Origin: Symbiodinium natans
Taxonomy: Eukaryota; Sar; Dinophyceae; Suessiales; Symbiodiniaceae
DNA length: 64,000 bases
Direction: 5' to 3'
Assembly (NCBI GenBank): GCA_905221605.1
Contig: CAJNDS010002134.1
Span: 163,342 to 227,341, forward strand
Part shown: positions 11,513 to 22,715 of the stretch, piece after piece
How the letters are laid out: each line of letters begins with the position of its first letter
Position numbering within the stretch: the stretch's first letter is position 1
Notes under the pieces: generated by a model
Databases searched by the model: none
The model's input: only the letters and a program-made list of their open reading frames with translations
Told to the model about the DNA's origin: nothing
Translations under genes and position numbers: made by a program

Positions 11513-11894
11513 TAGACCCTGAGGCCTTGAACCTATCAACTAAGGGCTGTGGAGTCCTCTCACACCAACATTGGCCATGCCAACCACAGGCCCGGAAAAC
11601 TGCACCGAACCCTAAACCCTAAACCCTAAACCCTAAACCCTCAACGCTGAGGCTTAAGCATCGGGGCTTGGGGAACCCCCCCACAGTCGAATCGGGAGTT
11701 TGTCATCCCACTGGGCCTGATGGAGATGCTGGCCTGGGCTGGGTTCGACCCTTGATCTGATTCTCCGATATAACCCCCATGTATTCCCTGTGGAGCCCCT
11801 ACGTACCTCAGTAGCCCCCCAAGGACCCCTAAATCACCCCTAAAATCCCTTATAAGGGTCCCTCCTTCTGTTCCTTCTGTTTATTGAGAGGGTC

Positions 11895-12003
11895 TCTCCG
11901 AGGTTAGGGGTGACTTATTGGGGTCCTTAAACCAGGGGGGGGGGGGGGCCTCCTACTTGGGTGGTCTATATTCGGGGCCTTGGTATCGTAAACGCCCCTA
12001 TAT
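11895..12003. mobile_element. MITE-like element, family TATGGGGGTTTACG (diverged)
   Basis: GAGGTTAGGGGTGACTTATTGGGGTCC at the left and ATCGTAAACGCCCCTATATGG at the right follow the order of the family. A run of G (about 11935-11948) interrupts it. Confidence 0.5.
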
Positions 12004-12886
12004 GGCACCCTTTTACCCTAAACCCTAATCCTTATCCCTAAACAGCTCATTCTTGTATAAGGTTCGGCTACCCATCGTCAGAGAGTGCCGGACGCAAGAG
12101 CGCCGCACCAACATTGGGGGTGGAGATGAGGAGGAGGGGGGTTTGGGTTTAGGGTTTAGGCTTTAGGGTTTAGGGCTTTCTCCCATGTGGGTGTGGTTGG
12201 CCAAAAGCCTTTCGAGCCGTGAGTGTCTCTTTTGCAAAGAGAAGGCTTGGGGGGGCGCAAGGGAACAAAGCGCACGCCTAAACCTCGGGCCTCAAGCCCA
12301 GCGCGGTCAAGCCAAAGTTTTGCGCTGATGTTTCCATTGCCATCACATTTGCTATATATAATGGTAGAAGTGATATACGAATACAGGAATTTAGCCAACA
12401 GAATCATGTACTACTGTAGAAATTGGCCTCTGGTGAAAGCTGGTCAAGGCTGATGTCTGACGTGATGTTTCAGGACAGGCGCGCAAAGCCAGGACCCCAA
12501 CCTGCATGAAAAAGCTGCATACAAGCGGTAAACCCTAAACCCTAAACCCTCTAAACCCTAACCCCTAAACCCTAAACCCTAAATCCTAACCCCCCCCCCC
12601 CCCCCCCCCATGCCCTACAGCGGTAGCAACAGAGTTGAGCAAGAGTCAGCCCAGCCTATGAACTTCCGCGCACGGTCCGTATACGCTCAAGGGCGCGCCC
12701 CCAGCTTCTGCTGGGTTGAGGGTTTAGGGTTTCGGGTTTCGGGTTTAGGGTTTAGGGGAGTTCAGGGTTTAGGCCCTACAGGAGCGCGAGACGTCCCAAT
12801 GAAGGAGGAAACCTTGTCTAAAACGATCCGCATCTTCTCTTTTCAGGTAGCAGACCTTCGGCTGTGGAAGCACGTTCGGACACCGT

Positions 12887-12988
12887 CCTAGTTGTCCAGT
12901 AACTTGGGGGAATTGAAGGTTAACCTTTGGGATTATAAGGGGATTATACTACCCCAAAAAGGTAAAGGTTACCTACTCTACTACTAGG
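12887..12988. mobile_element. MITE-like element, family CCTAGTTGTCCAGTAAC, copy 1
   Basis: A 102-bp element with imperfect terminal inverted repeats (CCTAGTTGTCCAGTAAC against CCTAGTAGTAGAGTAGG). It is almost identical to 28776-28878: I count one 1-bp indel and one substitution over about 102 bp. This implies recent duplication or transposition. Confidence 0.82.
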
Positions 12989-13129
12989 CCGTATGATGCA
13001 GCAAAACAGCAACCCGAAATGCGAAGGCCGCTCTCCGATGCCTAGACTTCGGGCTTTCACGAAACTCCCCCCGAAAACCGAAAAAAAAAACAATAGCATC
13101 TGTAATGTTCCCTTGGGTTTTGTAGAAAT

Positions 13130-13268
13130 AAAGAAATGGCTATAGTTCATAGGGGTACAAAAAAGTCATTCCTAAGGGAGCTATAGTTCATACAGGCCTA
13201 ATATAAAAATAAGTCATTCCTACGGGGGGGCTATAGTTCATACAGGTTTATATAAACAAAAATCGTTC
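13130..13268. repeat. Three tandem ~50-bp AT-rich repeats
   Basis: Three units share GGCTATAGTTCATA at the start and GTCATTCCTAAGGG or a close variant at the end, starting at about 13137, 13178 and 13229. The unit resembles part of the ACTCCCCTTAGAACC dispersed family. Confidence 0.7.
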
Positions 13269-13441
13269 CTAAGGGGGGTCAAGGGTTTAGGGTTTAGGGT
13301 TTAGGGTTTAGGGTTTAGGGTTTAGGGCTACTAGCTCATAAGGCTCAGCTCCCAGCAGTGGGAATCAGAAGGAGAAGTGGATGGAGCCGTCAGGTTGCTC
13401 CTGGAGGTTGACAGATCTGAAGGGACGAGGGCCGAGGTCAG

Positions 13442-13724
13442 TAGGGTTTAGGGTTTAGGGTTTAGGGTTTAGGGTTTAGGGTTTAGGGTTTAGGGTTTAG
13501 GGTTTAGGGTTTAGGGTTTAGGGTTTAGGGTTTAGGGTTTAGGGTTTAGGGTTTAGGGTTTAGGGTTTAGGGTTTAGGGTTAGGTTTAGGGTTTAGGGTT
13601 TAGGGTTTAGGGTTTAGGGTTTAGGGTTTAGGGTTTAGGGTTTAGGGTTTAGGGTTTAGGGTTTAGGGTTTAGGGTTTAGGGTTTAGGGTTTAGGGTTTA
13701 GGGTTTAGGGTTTAGGGTTTAGGG
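13442..13724 (+). repeat. Longest interstitial telomeric array, (TTTAGGG)~40
   Basis: About 283 bp of TTTAGGG heptamers, essentially perfect apart from one 6-bp unit near 13582. Unique DNA lies on both sides, and a short opposite-orientation CCCTAAA block follows at 13863-13930. Confidence 0.97.
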
Positions 13725-14786
13725 TCCACAGTTGGGTTTAAGATTTCAAAGTTCAGAACTGCCCCGCAAGAACTGGGATGCACTGCATGGGATCGTGTAA
13801 ATTCTTGGCTGAGTACAGCATCTGCCTTATCCGTTTGGGTACCACACATCCAAGAGGCCCTGAACCCTAAACCCTAAACCCTAAATCCTAAACCCTAAAC
13901 CCTAAACCCTGAACCCTAAACCCTAAACCCCAAAAAGCCAGGATCTGGGTGTCGGGTTTGACCCTAATGCTGCAAGCTTTGGGGGGGTTTGAACTCGCCA
14001 ACTGAAACCCTAAACCCTAAACCCGAAACCCTAAACCCTAAACTCTGCATATAGAAACGGCCGAGGGCCGCAAAAATCGTGATCGTTCAGCCGTCTCCAT
14101 GCCTAGGAGTTCGTGCACATCCCGAGACCCCAAAAGGTCATGTTCGAACCAGAGCCCCAAAGCCTGAAAGGCCTGCACCAGGGAGATCCCTAAGACCCGT
14201 AAACCCAAGAAGGCCCAACAAATACTCCCTCCAGACCCGATAAATAAGCCATACAGCCCCTAGTTCCTACGCAAGTTCTAATGTGTTTGCGTTGGGGGCT
14301 TAGGGCTTCTGCTGAACTTCTGCTAGTGAGGGTGCTAGGCTTGAGGGGCCGCAAGTGCTGCGGCCGTTTCTCAAGCTTCAGGGCTTTAGGCTTGGAGCAG
14401 TTCCGAAACTCTTGCAGAAGGCGCGCCCTGACTATTTGAAGGAAGGCTGTTGAGTACAGGGTACACGTTGCCGCAGGCACGTACATGTAGCCGCAAGTTT
14501 TCCTATAGCCTGGCTTGCTGAGACCTTATTATAGTCGTCCTGAAGTAGAACTCCCAGATGAACAAGTCATAACCTCCCCACGTTCTACCTTAGGGCTCTC
14601 TACCCTTTGGGACTCTGAGTTAAGGGCCATTGGGGCCCTTGGGGCTTAAGCCCCCACACAAAGACGGCACACGGGCAGAGCAAGCAAGCTGTCCGTGCAA
14701 CGCACACGCTCAGATACGAGAACCTCCGCCAAGCTGGTTGGCCGTTTTGTCTTGAGGCTTTGGGGTGTGGGGTTCTCTGTAGGGAG

Positions 14787-14846
14787 TTGGGATGTTCCCC
14801 TTATACTCCCGATTAAGGACTGTTAGTATAAGGGAGAACTTCCCAA
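14787..14846. mobile_element. MITE-like element, family TTGGGATGTTCCCC, short copy
   Basis: A 60-bp element with ends TTGGGATGTTCCCC and GAACTTCCCAA. Flanking 8-mers GTAGGGAG and GTAAGTAG match at 6 of 8 positions, which would fit a decayed 8-bp target duplication. Confidence 0.65.
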
Positions 14847-15917
14847 GTAAGTAGTCAGTAGTCTGTAGGATATACGGCTTCTTTTCAACTTAGACTTTTT
14901 TGGTGCCCTAGAGTCCTCTATCAAAACTTAAACTCGTTACGAAATGATCGCGCATGGAATTCGGGAAAATAGGCCGACGAATTCCCCCCCGGAACCCTCA
15001 CCCTTCCCTAAACCCTAAACCCTGCCACAAACCCTAACCCTAAACCCCTGAAACCTCGGGCAAAAACCCACACAAGGCTTAGGAAACAGTTGGGGATTCA
15101 AAAACCCTGAAAACCCTCGCGCACCTCGGCAAGTGCAGAGTCTTGGTCTTGCTCGATTTTCCCGCGCTGGCGCCCTTCGCATCAGGTGTGTCTTTGTAGC
15201 CCTAAACCCTAAACCCTACACCCTAAACCCTAAACCCTGGGGTTTAGGGTTTCCTCAACCCTCAACCCTGAAGGGTTTAGGGTCACGGCCTTGCATCGAG
15301 CTTGCTGAACTCGAGGCGCCCGGATCGGTCCCGGCGCCATCCGAAGCCTCATGGGTTTCGGGTTCAGGGTTTATAGGGTATAGGCTTAGGGTTTAGGGTT
15401 TAGGGTTTAGGATTTCGGGTTCGGGTTGACTTGACAAACATTAGGCCTGAAAGTCTCAAGGGCCAGACTACAAAAACTCCGAGCCCTAAAGCCTAAGCAC
15501 AAACCGCGAGGGTTTTTAGGGTTTGGCCGCGGGAGTTTAGAGGGTTTAAAGGGTCAGTGCAGCAGGTTTAAAGCAGGGTCTAGGGGCCCTCAAGGCTCTC
15601 AAAGGTTGGGGCCGAGGTGTAGAAGACCCCCAAAACCCTAAACCGAGCAGTGCCAAGGAACCTGGCAAGCCCTCGTATCCCTCGTGGAGGAACCGCTGCC
15701 TCAGATTCACAGCTCTCTCTCTGTCTCTCTCCGGGGTGGGGACGGGGGGGGGGGGGGTGTAGTTTCAGCTTTCACCATTTTTCTAATACAGCAAGGTGGG
15801 TCGCCAGCCTTCAATTCTTTGCTACGGTTTAGGGTTTGGGGTTTGGCGTTTGGGGTTTGGGGTTTGGGGTTTGGGGTTAGGGTTTATGCAACTTGTTTAA
15901 GGTATGCGCCTCGTTGC

Positions 15918-16047
15918 TACTTGGAGGTTCATGGTACCTATTAGCCAATTAGAGCTGTACTTACAACTGTACTCAGAACCATCTTAGGGCACTTAAGGGG
16001 CTTATAAGTGCAAAAATTGGTTCATAAGTACCATGAACCTCCAAGCA
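15918..16047. mobile_element. MITE-like element, family TACTTGGAGGTTCATGG
   Basis: A 130-bp element. The left end TACTTGGAGGTTCATGGTAC and the right end (CATAAGTACCATGAACCTCC then AAG) are inverted repeats that extend into ACCAATT on both sides. Related copies at 27173, 41227 and 44344. Confidence 0.82.
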
Positions 16048-16181
16048 ATTCCCGGAAGAAGGGTTCTGCCGGTGGATGAGGTCAGAGCCGCTGTGGGAAA
16101 AGTGGCCAGGGTTGAAGGTACAGGGCTGGCAACCTGACCTAAACCCAAAACCCTTTTGGCAAAGGCTTGTCCCAGCGCACA

Positions 16182-16277
16182 CTAAACCCTAAACCCTAAA
16201 CCCTAAACCCTAAACCCTAAACCCTAAACCCTAAACCCTAAACCCTGAACCCTAAACCCTAAACCCTTAAACCCTTG
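16182..16277 (-). repeat. Interstitial telomeric repeat, (CCCTAAA)~12
   Basis: CCCTAAA heptamers with one CCCTGAA variant and a terminal CCCTTAAA variant. The array abuts the exon-like segment at 16284-16372 on its downstream (intron) side. Confidence 0.93.
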
Positions 16278-16283
16278 ACAATC

Positions 16284-16372
16284 CTTCGTCACATCCAGCA
16301 GGAGAGCAAAGGTGCTATCATCTCTGGCCTCTGCCTCTGCAGCTGTGGGCGCATTGATGTGCAGCGCATAAC
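16284..16372 (-). CDS. Probable internal exon of an unidentified gene
   Basis: On the minus strand this 89-nt segment is open in one protein-like frame (YALHINAPTAAEAEARDD, then STFALLLDVTK). It is preceded by an acceptor AG followed by G (GGCCGAG|GTTATG) and followed by a GA-type donor (ACGAAG|GATTG). That is the same splice grammar as the GalNAc-transferase gene at 38769-46582. The downstream intron sequence begins 7 bp from a CCCTAAA array. I do not recognise the family. Partner exons were not identified, although 19708-19966 lies upstream on the same strand. A chance open frame remains possible. Confidence 0.45.
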
Positions 16373-17074
16373 CTCGGCCACTTTGTAAGACGGGTTTAGA
16401 GTACAGGGTTTAGGGTTTTTAGGGTTTAGGGTACAGGGTTTAGGGCTTAGGGAAATTCAGTTAGAAGCTGGGCGCCTGAATTCTGGACTCTACAAACTCC
16501 CGGAAAAGCCCGAACATCTCGCAGGCCGTTCGCCGAAAACCCCTTGTTGGTGCTTGGGTTGGGCCGGCTAGGTATGGAACCCAAAGCCTGAATCGTTGAA
16601 AGCCCCAAGAGGTCCTAAACCCTACATAAACTTGAACCTTGTCACCGGTTTAGGGTTTAGGGTTCCAGGCTTCTGACTCATGGGCGCGGACCCCGAAGTG
16701 CAGGAGCTGTTACCAAAAGTGAGCCTGTCATCTTAGGGCCGTGATGACAGGTCCTGCGTCACACAGAATAAACGATCATCCCCTAAAAATTCCGAGCCTG
16801 TATACATTTCATATGTACATATTTGTATACGCAGCTACCCAAACGACCGTTGAAAATTCACCAGGCCTCAGGCCTCTATATCACAATTGGACCTTGCGTT
16901 TGGCTGCAATGTGTGGGATTACACACTGGTCAATAAGATTTTGAAAGTTAAAGAGTTCAAGCAATCAAAGGGCCTCCCACTGAAGTACAGAAGTAAGTTC
17001 GTGCGGCAAGGTGAGGGCCGTACGAGCCCGATTTTCGAAGATCAGCACAACAGGCAGGTGATTTCAGCTTCCAG

Positions 17075-17200
17075 GAACTGAACTCTGCAGACATATCCCC
17101 GAAAGACCCATCGGCAATAACGGACCACGTGCCCCCCGAAACCCAGAACCTCTGCTGGGAAGTGCCCATGTTCACAGCGAAGTGCCAGGAAGAAACAAAG
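17075..17200 (+). other. Multi-frame open segment, possible exon, strand unresolved
   Basis: Bounded on the plus strand by CCAG|GAACTG and ACAAAG|GTGTAG, it is exactly 126 nt and open throughout (42 codons). The minus strand across 16960-17190 is also open in more than one frame, with a Trp-rich protein-like reading (RFWVSGGTWSVIADGSF). I cannot decide which strand, if either, is coded. Confidence 0.3.
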
Positions 17201-18350
17201 GTGTAGGGTTTGGGGAATCGGGATTCGGGTTTAGGGCTTCGGGATTGGGCTTTAGGGTTTAGGGTTTAGTGGTTTAGGGGAACGCTGACTGAGCAGAGCC
17301 GCTTCTTCCCGACCTCGTCGTGTTTATGCGTGCATCGGGTTTCCTTAGCACAATTGACATGTTGGCGGACGCAGCCCCAAATGCTGTGGAATGTCAAAAG
17401 CCCTGACAGGCGAGGGGGTGGCGGGGGGGAGGGGAGAGGGAGCTAGTACCCATAGAACCACACTCAGGAATGAAAAGCAAAATGGCATCCACTCGCCCAG
17501 CTAATTCTCTCCCAGACCCTGAGATTTCAACCACAGGGGTCGGGGAAAGACACTTTGAAGAGGCAGGGCTTTAGGATGATCCGCATGTCCCGAGGGCCAC
17601 TAACTCGCACTGCCCAGGCGCATCCCTGCTTAAGCACATCATATAGGGGGCGTTATGAATGCCGGCGATTGTGCCTGCACGTCAGCTTTTCAGAGCACTT
17701 TGCTTCAGTCCCTCCCCCAAACTACAGATACTTCCACCGTGGATGATGTCTGCCGCCCGAATTCCCCTTGCATGCTGCAAGCACCCCGGTTCCATTCATG
17801 TTGTCTGCCAGGGATCTCGGACTTCTTAGAGCTGTAAGAACCGTCACTCAAAGCCCTAAGCTGGGCCAGGGGACGTGTAGAGAGCTGGAGAATGAACCGA
17901 CGCTTTCCACATAGGGACCAACTGCACCAACAAAAAAGCTACGTGAACCCTCCACCCTGCCACATGCTGCAGGCTAGGCCGTACGAATATTAAAGATCCA
18001 AACGCTGCATCCCCTAAGCCGCCCACGACCCTGACTCAACCCTCCAATAGGCTCTACTTGTCACCCAACACCTCGAGCACACACTCTGCAGATGTGATGG
18101 AGCTTTCGGCCACACATCTTTGCAACATGTGGATCTTAGAGGTGGCTCTGATGAACCTCTCTCCCCCCCCTCCCCCCCAACCCCCAGCGACACACCCTCC
18201 ATCCCAAACCCACAAGACCACCTACTACTTGCCTAAGAACTCTCCCTTCTAAAGGCAACATAGAGCCCTTATTATCATCATTCATTTTCTGGATGTTCTC
18301 CAATTAAGCAAAGAGAAGCCATGGCCCTAAGTTCCAGCCACCGCCGCCAC
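17201..18350. other. No supported gene
   Basis: A telomere-like block lies at about 17215-17282 and a C-rich run at about 18161-18186. The remainder is unique sequence with short open frames but no splice pair or homology I could support. Confidence 0.45.
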
Positions 18351-18351
18351 C

Positions 18352-18707
18352 ATGCCCCAACGCAAGGCGACAGGCAAAGGCGACCAGGCCCAGAAGCAGG
18401 GAAAGGTCCAGAATTTCGGGGGGACGATGCAGGGCTTAGGGCTTCGGGATCATAGGGTTTCGGGTTTATAGGGTTTATAGGGTTTATAGGGTTTATCGGG
18501 TTTATAGGGTTTTTAGCGTTTAAAAGGTTAGGGGTTAGGGTAGTTTTGAATGATGTTGCATGTCAGGCCCTAAACCCTAAACCCTAAACCCTAAACCCTA
18601 AACCCTAAACCCTAAACCCTAAACCCTAAACCCTAAACCCTAAACCTAAACCCAGGCTCGGTCCATCTCTCTTCGGCCACGCGTTGTGCCGCGCCCTCGC
18701 CTGTCAG
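18352..18707 (+). CDS. Possible two-exon start of a small basic protein
   Basis: The ATG at 18352 lies in a textbook context (GCCGCCACCATG). It opens an 18-codon basic exon (MPQRKATGKGDQAQKQGK) ending at AAG|GT (18405/18406). After a 250-bp intron filled with CCCTAAA repeats, an AG|G acceptor at 18655/18656 starts an in-phase Arg/Pro-rich exon to 18707 (CAG|GTGGG). Without that donor it would read to a TAA near 18740. The start resembles HMGN proteins only superficially. It runs opposite to the firmly identified genes, so treat it as tentative. Confidence 0.3.
18567..18652 (-). repeat. Interstitial telomeric repeat, (CCCTAAA)~12
   Basis: Twelve near-perfect CCCTAAA heptamers, followed about 120 bp downstream by an opposite-orientation TTTAGGG block (18774-18842). 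Confidence 0.95.
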
Positions 18708-19707
18708 GTGGGAGGCGTCAGTCGGCATCCGAGAGTTTTTAAGACATCAAGGGAGTTTAGGGTTTTGGGCTGTTTAGGGTTTAGGGTTTAGGGTTTAGGG
18801 TTTAGGATTTAGGGTTTAGGGTTTAGGGTTTAGGGTTCAGGGCGGCTGGCACCCTAAACTCTAAACCGTAAAAAATCTGTGCCCCGAAGGGACCCTGTTT
18901 AAAGAACCCTAGTAGCTACAACCCCCACACCCTGGTCCCCAAAACACCTGCACACCCTCTGGACCCTAGACCCCCTAAACCCTGCACACGAAACCTCGGC
19001 CCCGTCTACCCAAAGACCCAACGACCCCAAAAACCCTAAGACCCTTTTCTATTTCTGAGCCACCGACCTTGTAGGGAAAAAGTTCCGGGTTTAGGGCTTA
19101 TGGTGTGTATGTACAGACATGTGTCCGTGTATGTATAAAACCCCCCCCTCCCCACTCACCCAAGAGCAAAGTCGTTTAATTTGCCCTGTGGGGATCGTCT
19201 GGGATTGGGCATCTCAGTGTAAGGGCATACAGGTATTTGTTTCAACCCAAGACCCCAAAACCCAAGGCCCTAAACCGGGCTTCTGTTGGATTAGGGCTTG
19301 GGGGTGTATCTGCTGCGGGTGTTGTCGCGTTTGCTTGCTTGAGGCTTGTATAGGGCTTTTAGCCATGAAGCTCAGGGCACGCGCCTTTACTCAACAAAGC
19401 ACCTCAAGACTTGGAGTTGCAAGCCCCGTGCGACTGGAGAAGCACTGCAGCTCCAGACTCTGAGTTTTCTGGACGAGTTGGGGGTGAGGGGCGTGAAGGG
19501 GGGGGAGGAAGGTCTTCGAGGCCCACATCCCCGCACCCCCCCTCCCTACTTCCATGAGTCCACATCAACTTGTTTTACGAGTACCAGAGTGGGTTTAGGG
19601 TTTAGGGTTTAGGGTGCTCATCTCATAACTGGCCACTTAATGTTACGGGCTTAGGCACTTCGACGCTAGGGTGTAGAGGGTTCAGGGTTTATCGGGGGTC
19701 TAAACTC

Positions 19708-19966
19708 TGATTCGCAAAGCCCAGGCACGTTGTCCATTGCTTTCATGTGCTCGACCGCCTTGGCACGCGCAATGTGAACACATTCTCAATTTGCATGGAC
19801 CCCGAAATGCACACAAGAATTGGCCTACTCACCCCATATCCCCATATGCCCTGAACCGACAATGAGGCACAGTTCCAGGCTGCACACCGGGGCGCCTGAG
19901 ACACTAGGGTCATGGTCACGTGCTTCCTGGCGGCCTCCAGCTCTCGCTGCGGAGTGCTGAAATACC
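19708..19966 (-). CDS. Two probable exons of an unidentified gene
   Basis: The upstream exon 19966-19896 (71 nt) follows GAAG and ends at TCTCAG|GCGCCC (GC donor). The downstream exon 19758-19708 (51 nt) follows CCAAG and ends at GAATCA|GAGTTT (GA donor). Both are open and in phase with each other. The joined reading is helical and charged (RELEAARKHVTMTLVSQ, then AVEHMKAMDNVPGLCES), as in a coiled-coil or helical-repeat protein. The 137-bp intron contains no long repeat. The family is not recognised, and neighbouring exons on either side are missing. Confidence 0.45.
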
Positions 19967-21389
19967 CTTCTCAAGGGGCCCTGTGAGCATCTAAGCCCTA
20001 CACTTTAAACCCTGAACCCTAAACCCTATAGACTCTAAACCCTCGCATCCTTACACTGAACCCTTAGACATACCAAAGCCCCCCCCAGTGAGCCTGAAAT
20101 TAAGGTAAGTTAGGTCCCTCTATACAGCTAAGCCTCCCTCCCATCGGAGTTGAAGCCCAAATGCCTGAAACCTCATAGGTTATGGGGCTTACGGCTTAGG
20201 GTTTAGGGTTTCGATTCTCACACTCACGAATGGCAGCGTTTAGGGTTTAGGGTTTAGGGCCTAGATATCCCTAGACCCTAAACCCTGAACCCTAAACTTC
20301 CTTGGGGGGGTGGGGCCTCTAGGAGGTTGACCTGGCGGCCGCTCTCGAAAACCCGTGGCGCGTGTGGATTCTCCATGTCGGCAAGTCCACTCCTTCAGGG
20401 TTTTTAGGGTTTTTCGGGCTTTTTAGGCTGCACCGCCCCCCGCCCCCCACCCACCCACCACCAACTCACCCACACAGGGAGCTAGTGCATTTTAACAGTC
20501 AGAGAGTCGACCAGATAAAAGCAGACTTGCTTCCGGATACTCCGAATGGAGCCAGGCAGCCATCCTAGGGTGCTTCAAACCTCTACCTCTCCCCCACACG
20601 GATCCTTTTGCTGTGCTGGGGCGCGTGACGTCTTGGTGCATTGGAGCACACCGATCAGCCCCCAGCTTCACAACTCTAAGCCCGAAAGCCCCAAGAGCCC
20701 TGAGCCCTAAACCCTAGCATGTCTCGAGCTGGAGGGAGACTTGAGCAATCCCCAGCTCTAGTGGGACACTGGGTTCTGCTTTGGCACATCGTCAACCTCC
20801 GCCACATGGAGAGGGAGCAAGAAACAGAGCCCTGATTTCGGTGGCGGCAAGGGGGGGGTTGAGGCTTCAGGGGCTTAGGAGCTTCGACCTCGCCTGTGGG
20901 GCGTTTAAGAGCCGCTAGGCAAACACAAAGATTTGGAGAAGCAAAAAGGCAGGAGCGAGGGGGCTTAAGGGCCACTTTCCAAGAAAATTGGAGCTTCCGG
21001 CCCAGGTTGGCCCCCTGAATCCTTTCCTGGAGATGATCCTCTTCAACCCAAGAAAAGGAGATAGAAAACTCCCTGAACCCTAAACCCTAAACCCTAAACC
21101 CTAAACCCTAAACCCTAAACCCTAAACCCACCCGGCAACTGAGAAACCCTCTCCACCCGCGGCTCCTGGCGATGAAGTACGCCAGATTCTGGCTCAGGCC
21201 TTGCACATCGGCCTGGCTCCCAGCAGGCTCTTGTTTTTTTTGGTACCCTTTCAGGGCCTCTTATTTTCCTGCTTGTTTATCATTCTTTCCGAGTGGTTTA
21301 GGGTTTAGGGTTTGGGGGGTTTAGGGTTTAGGGTTTAGGGTTTGGGGGGCTTAGGGTTTAGAGGTTGAGGTGGCTTCAGGGCTTCATGT

Positions 21390-21469
21390 TTGGGATGTTC
21401 CCCCTTATACTAACAGTCCTTCGTAGGGATGCTAATAAGGACTGTTGAGTAAAAGGGGGAACATCCCAA
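21390..21469. mobile_element. MITE-like element, family TTGGGATGTTCCCC
   Basis: An 80-bp near-palindrome: TTGGGATGTTCCCCCTTATA at the left and AAAGGGGGAACATCCCAA at the right, with ACTAACAGTCCTT/AAGGACTGTTGAGT as inner arms. No clear target duplication. Confidence 0.8.
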
Positions 21470-21498
21470 GCTTTGGGCATGAGAGGGTTTGGGCTTTT

Positions 21499-21591
21499 GA
21501 CCCTAAACCCTAAACCCTAAACCCTAAACCCTAAACCCTAAACCCTAAACCCTAAACCCTAAACCCTAAACCCTAAACCCTAAACCCTAAG
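21499..21591 (-). repeat. Interstitial telomeric repeat, (CCCTAAA)~13
   Basis: Thirteen CCCTAAA units. A second block of about 8 units lies at 21697-21749 and a variant-rich block at 21881-21942. Confidence 0.95.
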
Positions 21592-22044
21592 CATGTTGGT
21601 ACTTTCAGGGTGTGTGGGGGTTGGGGGGGGCCTTCGGCAGCCTTAGCGCCAACCATGTTGGGGTCTTTAGTCGGTAGAGGGTTCGGGATGATGTAGGCCT
21701 AAACCCTAAACCCTAAACCCTAAACCCTAAACCCTAAACCCTAAACCCTTTCGGGGGTTCGTGGCTGTGTGAAGTGTGCGCCAGGCTTTGGGGTTTCCAG
21801 CACTTACAGGTTGTTATCGCTTCGGTGTTCATGACCCTTTACACCCCGTGATCTAGCGTTACCCCGGGTCTGGGAATTGACCCTAAACCCTAAACCCTAG
21901 ACCCTAAACCCTAGACCCTGAACCCTAAACCCTAAACCCTGCGGTGCCCGAGCTGCTTCGCAAGTGGCCCGTGCTCTTTTTTGAAGGCTCCTTCCCCAAA
22001 CTCCCCCCCCCCCCACACTAAGCCGAACTTGATCCTTGAGACAA

Positions 22045-22190
22045 TAATTACTCCCCTTAGAATCTTAATGAACATATTATGTGTAGCATTTTTGGGAATT
22101 ATAAAGATGCTTTTATCGATTTGCTTCTGTCTTTCTTACTCATTACAAAAACAAGATAAAACAATCCTAACGGGGCTATAGTAATAGAAA
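22045..22190. mobile_element. AT-rich dispersed element, family ACTCCCCTTAGAACC
   Basis: ACTCCCCTTAGAATCTTAAT at the left and CCTAACGGGGCTATAG at the right match the blocks at 9700 and 30812, but with a longer AT-rich interior. Confidence 0.5.
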
Positions 22191-22451
22191 ACACCTGGCC
22201 TGGAAAACGCGAATGTGGCTTCCCAGCCGGCTGTCCATCGGGGTGGTGCACCCTTGAAAATATGAATACGCAATCCTTGGCGTGTCAGGCCGTGCTTTGG
22301 GTTTAGCAACTCCCAGACCACTGAATTTGAGCGGCCCTCATGTTGACAGGCGAAATACTATAAGCTAAGAGCTTCCTAAGCCAAAAACCGTTCCCCCCCC
22401 CCCCTTCCCTTAAAAAGAAACCCTAAACCCTAAAGGCCCCCCTGTTTCCGG

Positions 22452-22535
22452 CCCTAAACCCTAAACCCTAAACCCTAAACCCTAAACCCTAAACCCTAAA
22501 CCCTAAACCCTAAACCCTAAACCCTAAACCCTAAA
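22452..22535 (-). repeat. Interstitial telomeric repeat, (CCCTAAA)~12
   Basis: Twelve uninterrupted CCCTAAA heptamers about 180 bp downstream of the terminal exon at 22716-22827. Confidence 0.95.
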
Positions 22536-22715
22536 AAGAAGACCCAGGCTCTTTGCCGTTTCATGGTCTGTGAAGTTCGCAAAGGCCAGAGCCACATTCC
22601 TCGGCTTGGTCTTGTCGTGCGGGATATACACAAAGTTGTAGCGACCTCTCAGGGGAGCGCTTCTCTGCAAAGACGCGCTTTAGGGGGATTTTAGGGGATT
22701 CTAGATCCCCTCTAT

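Noticed and set aside
13442-13724. Chromosome end
   Set aside because: The telomeric array has unique sequence on both sides and opposite-orientation arrays nearby, so it is interstitial.
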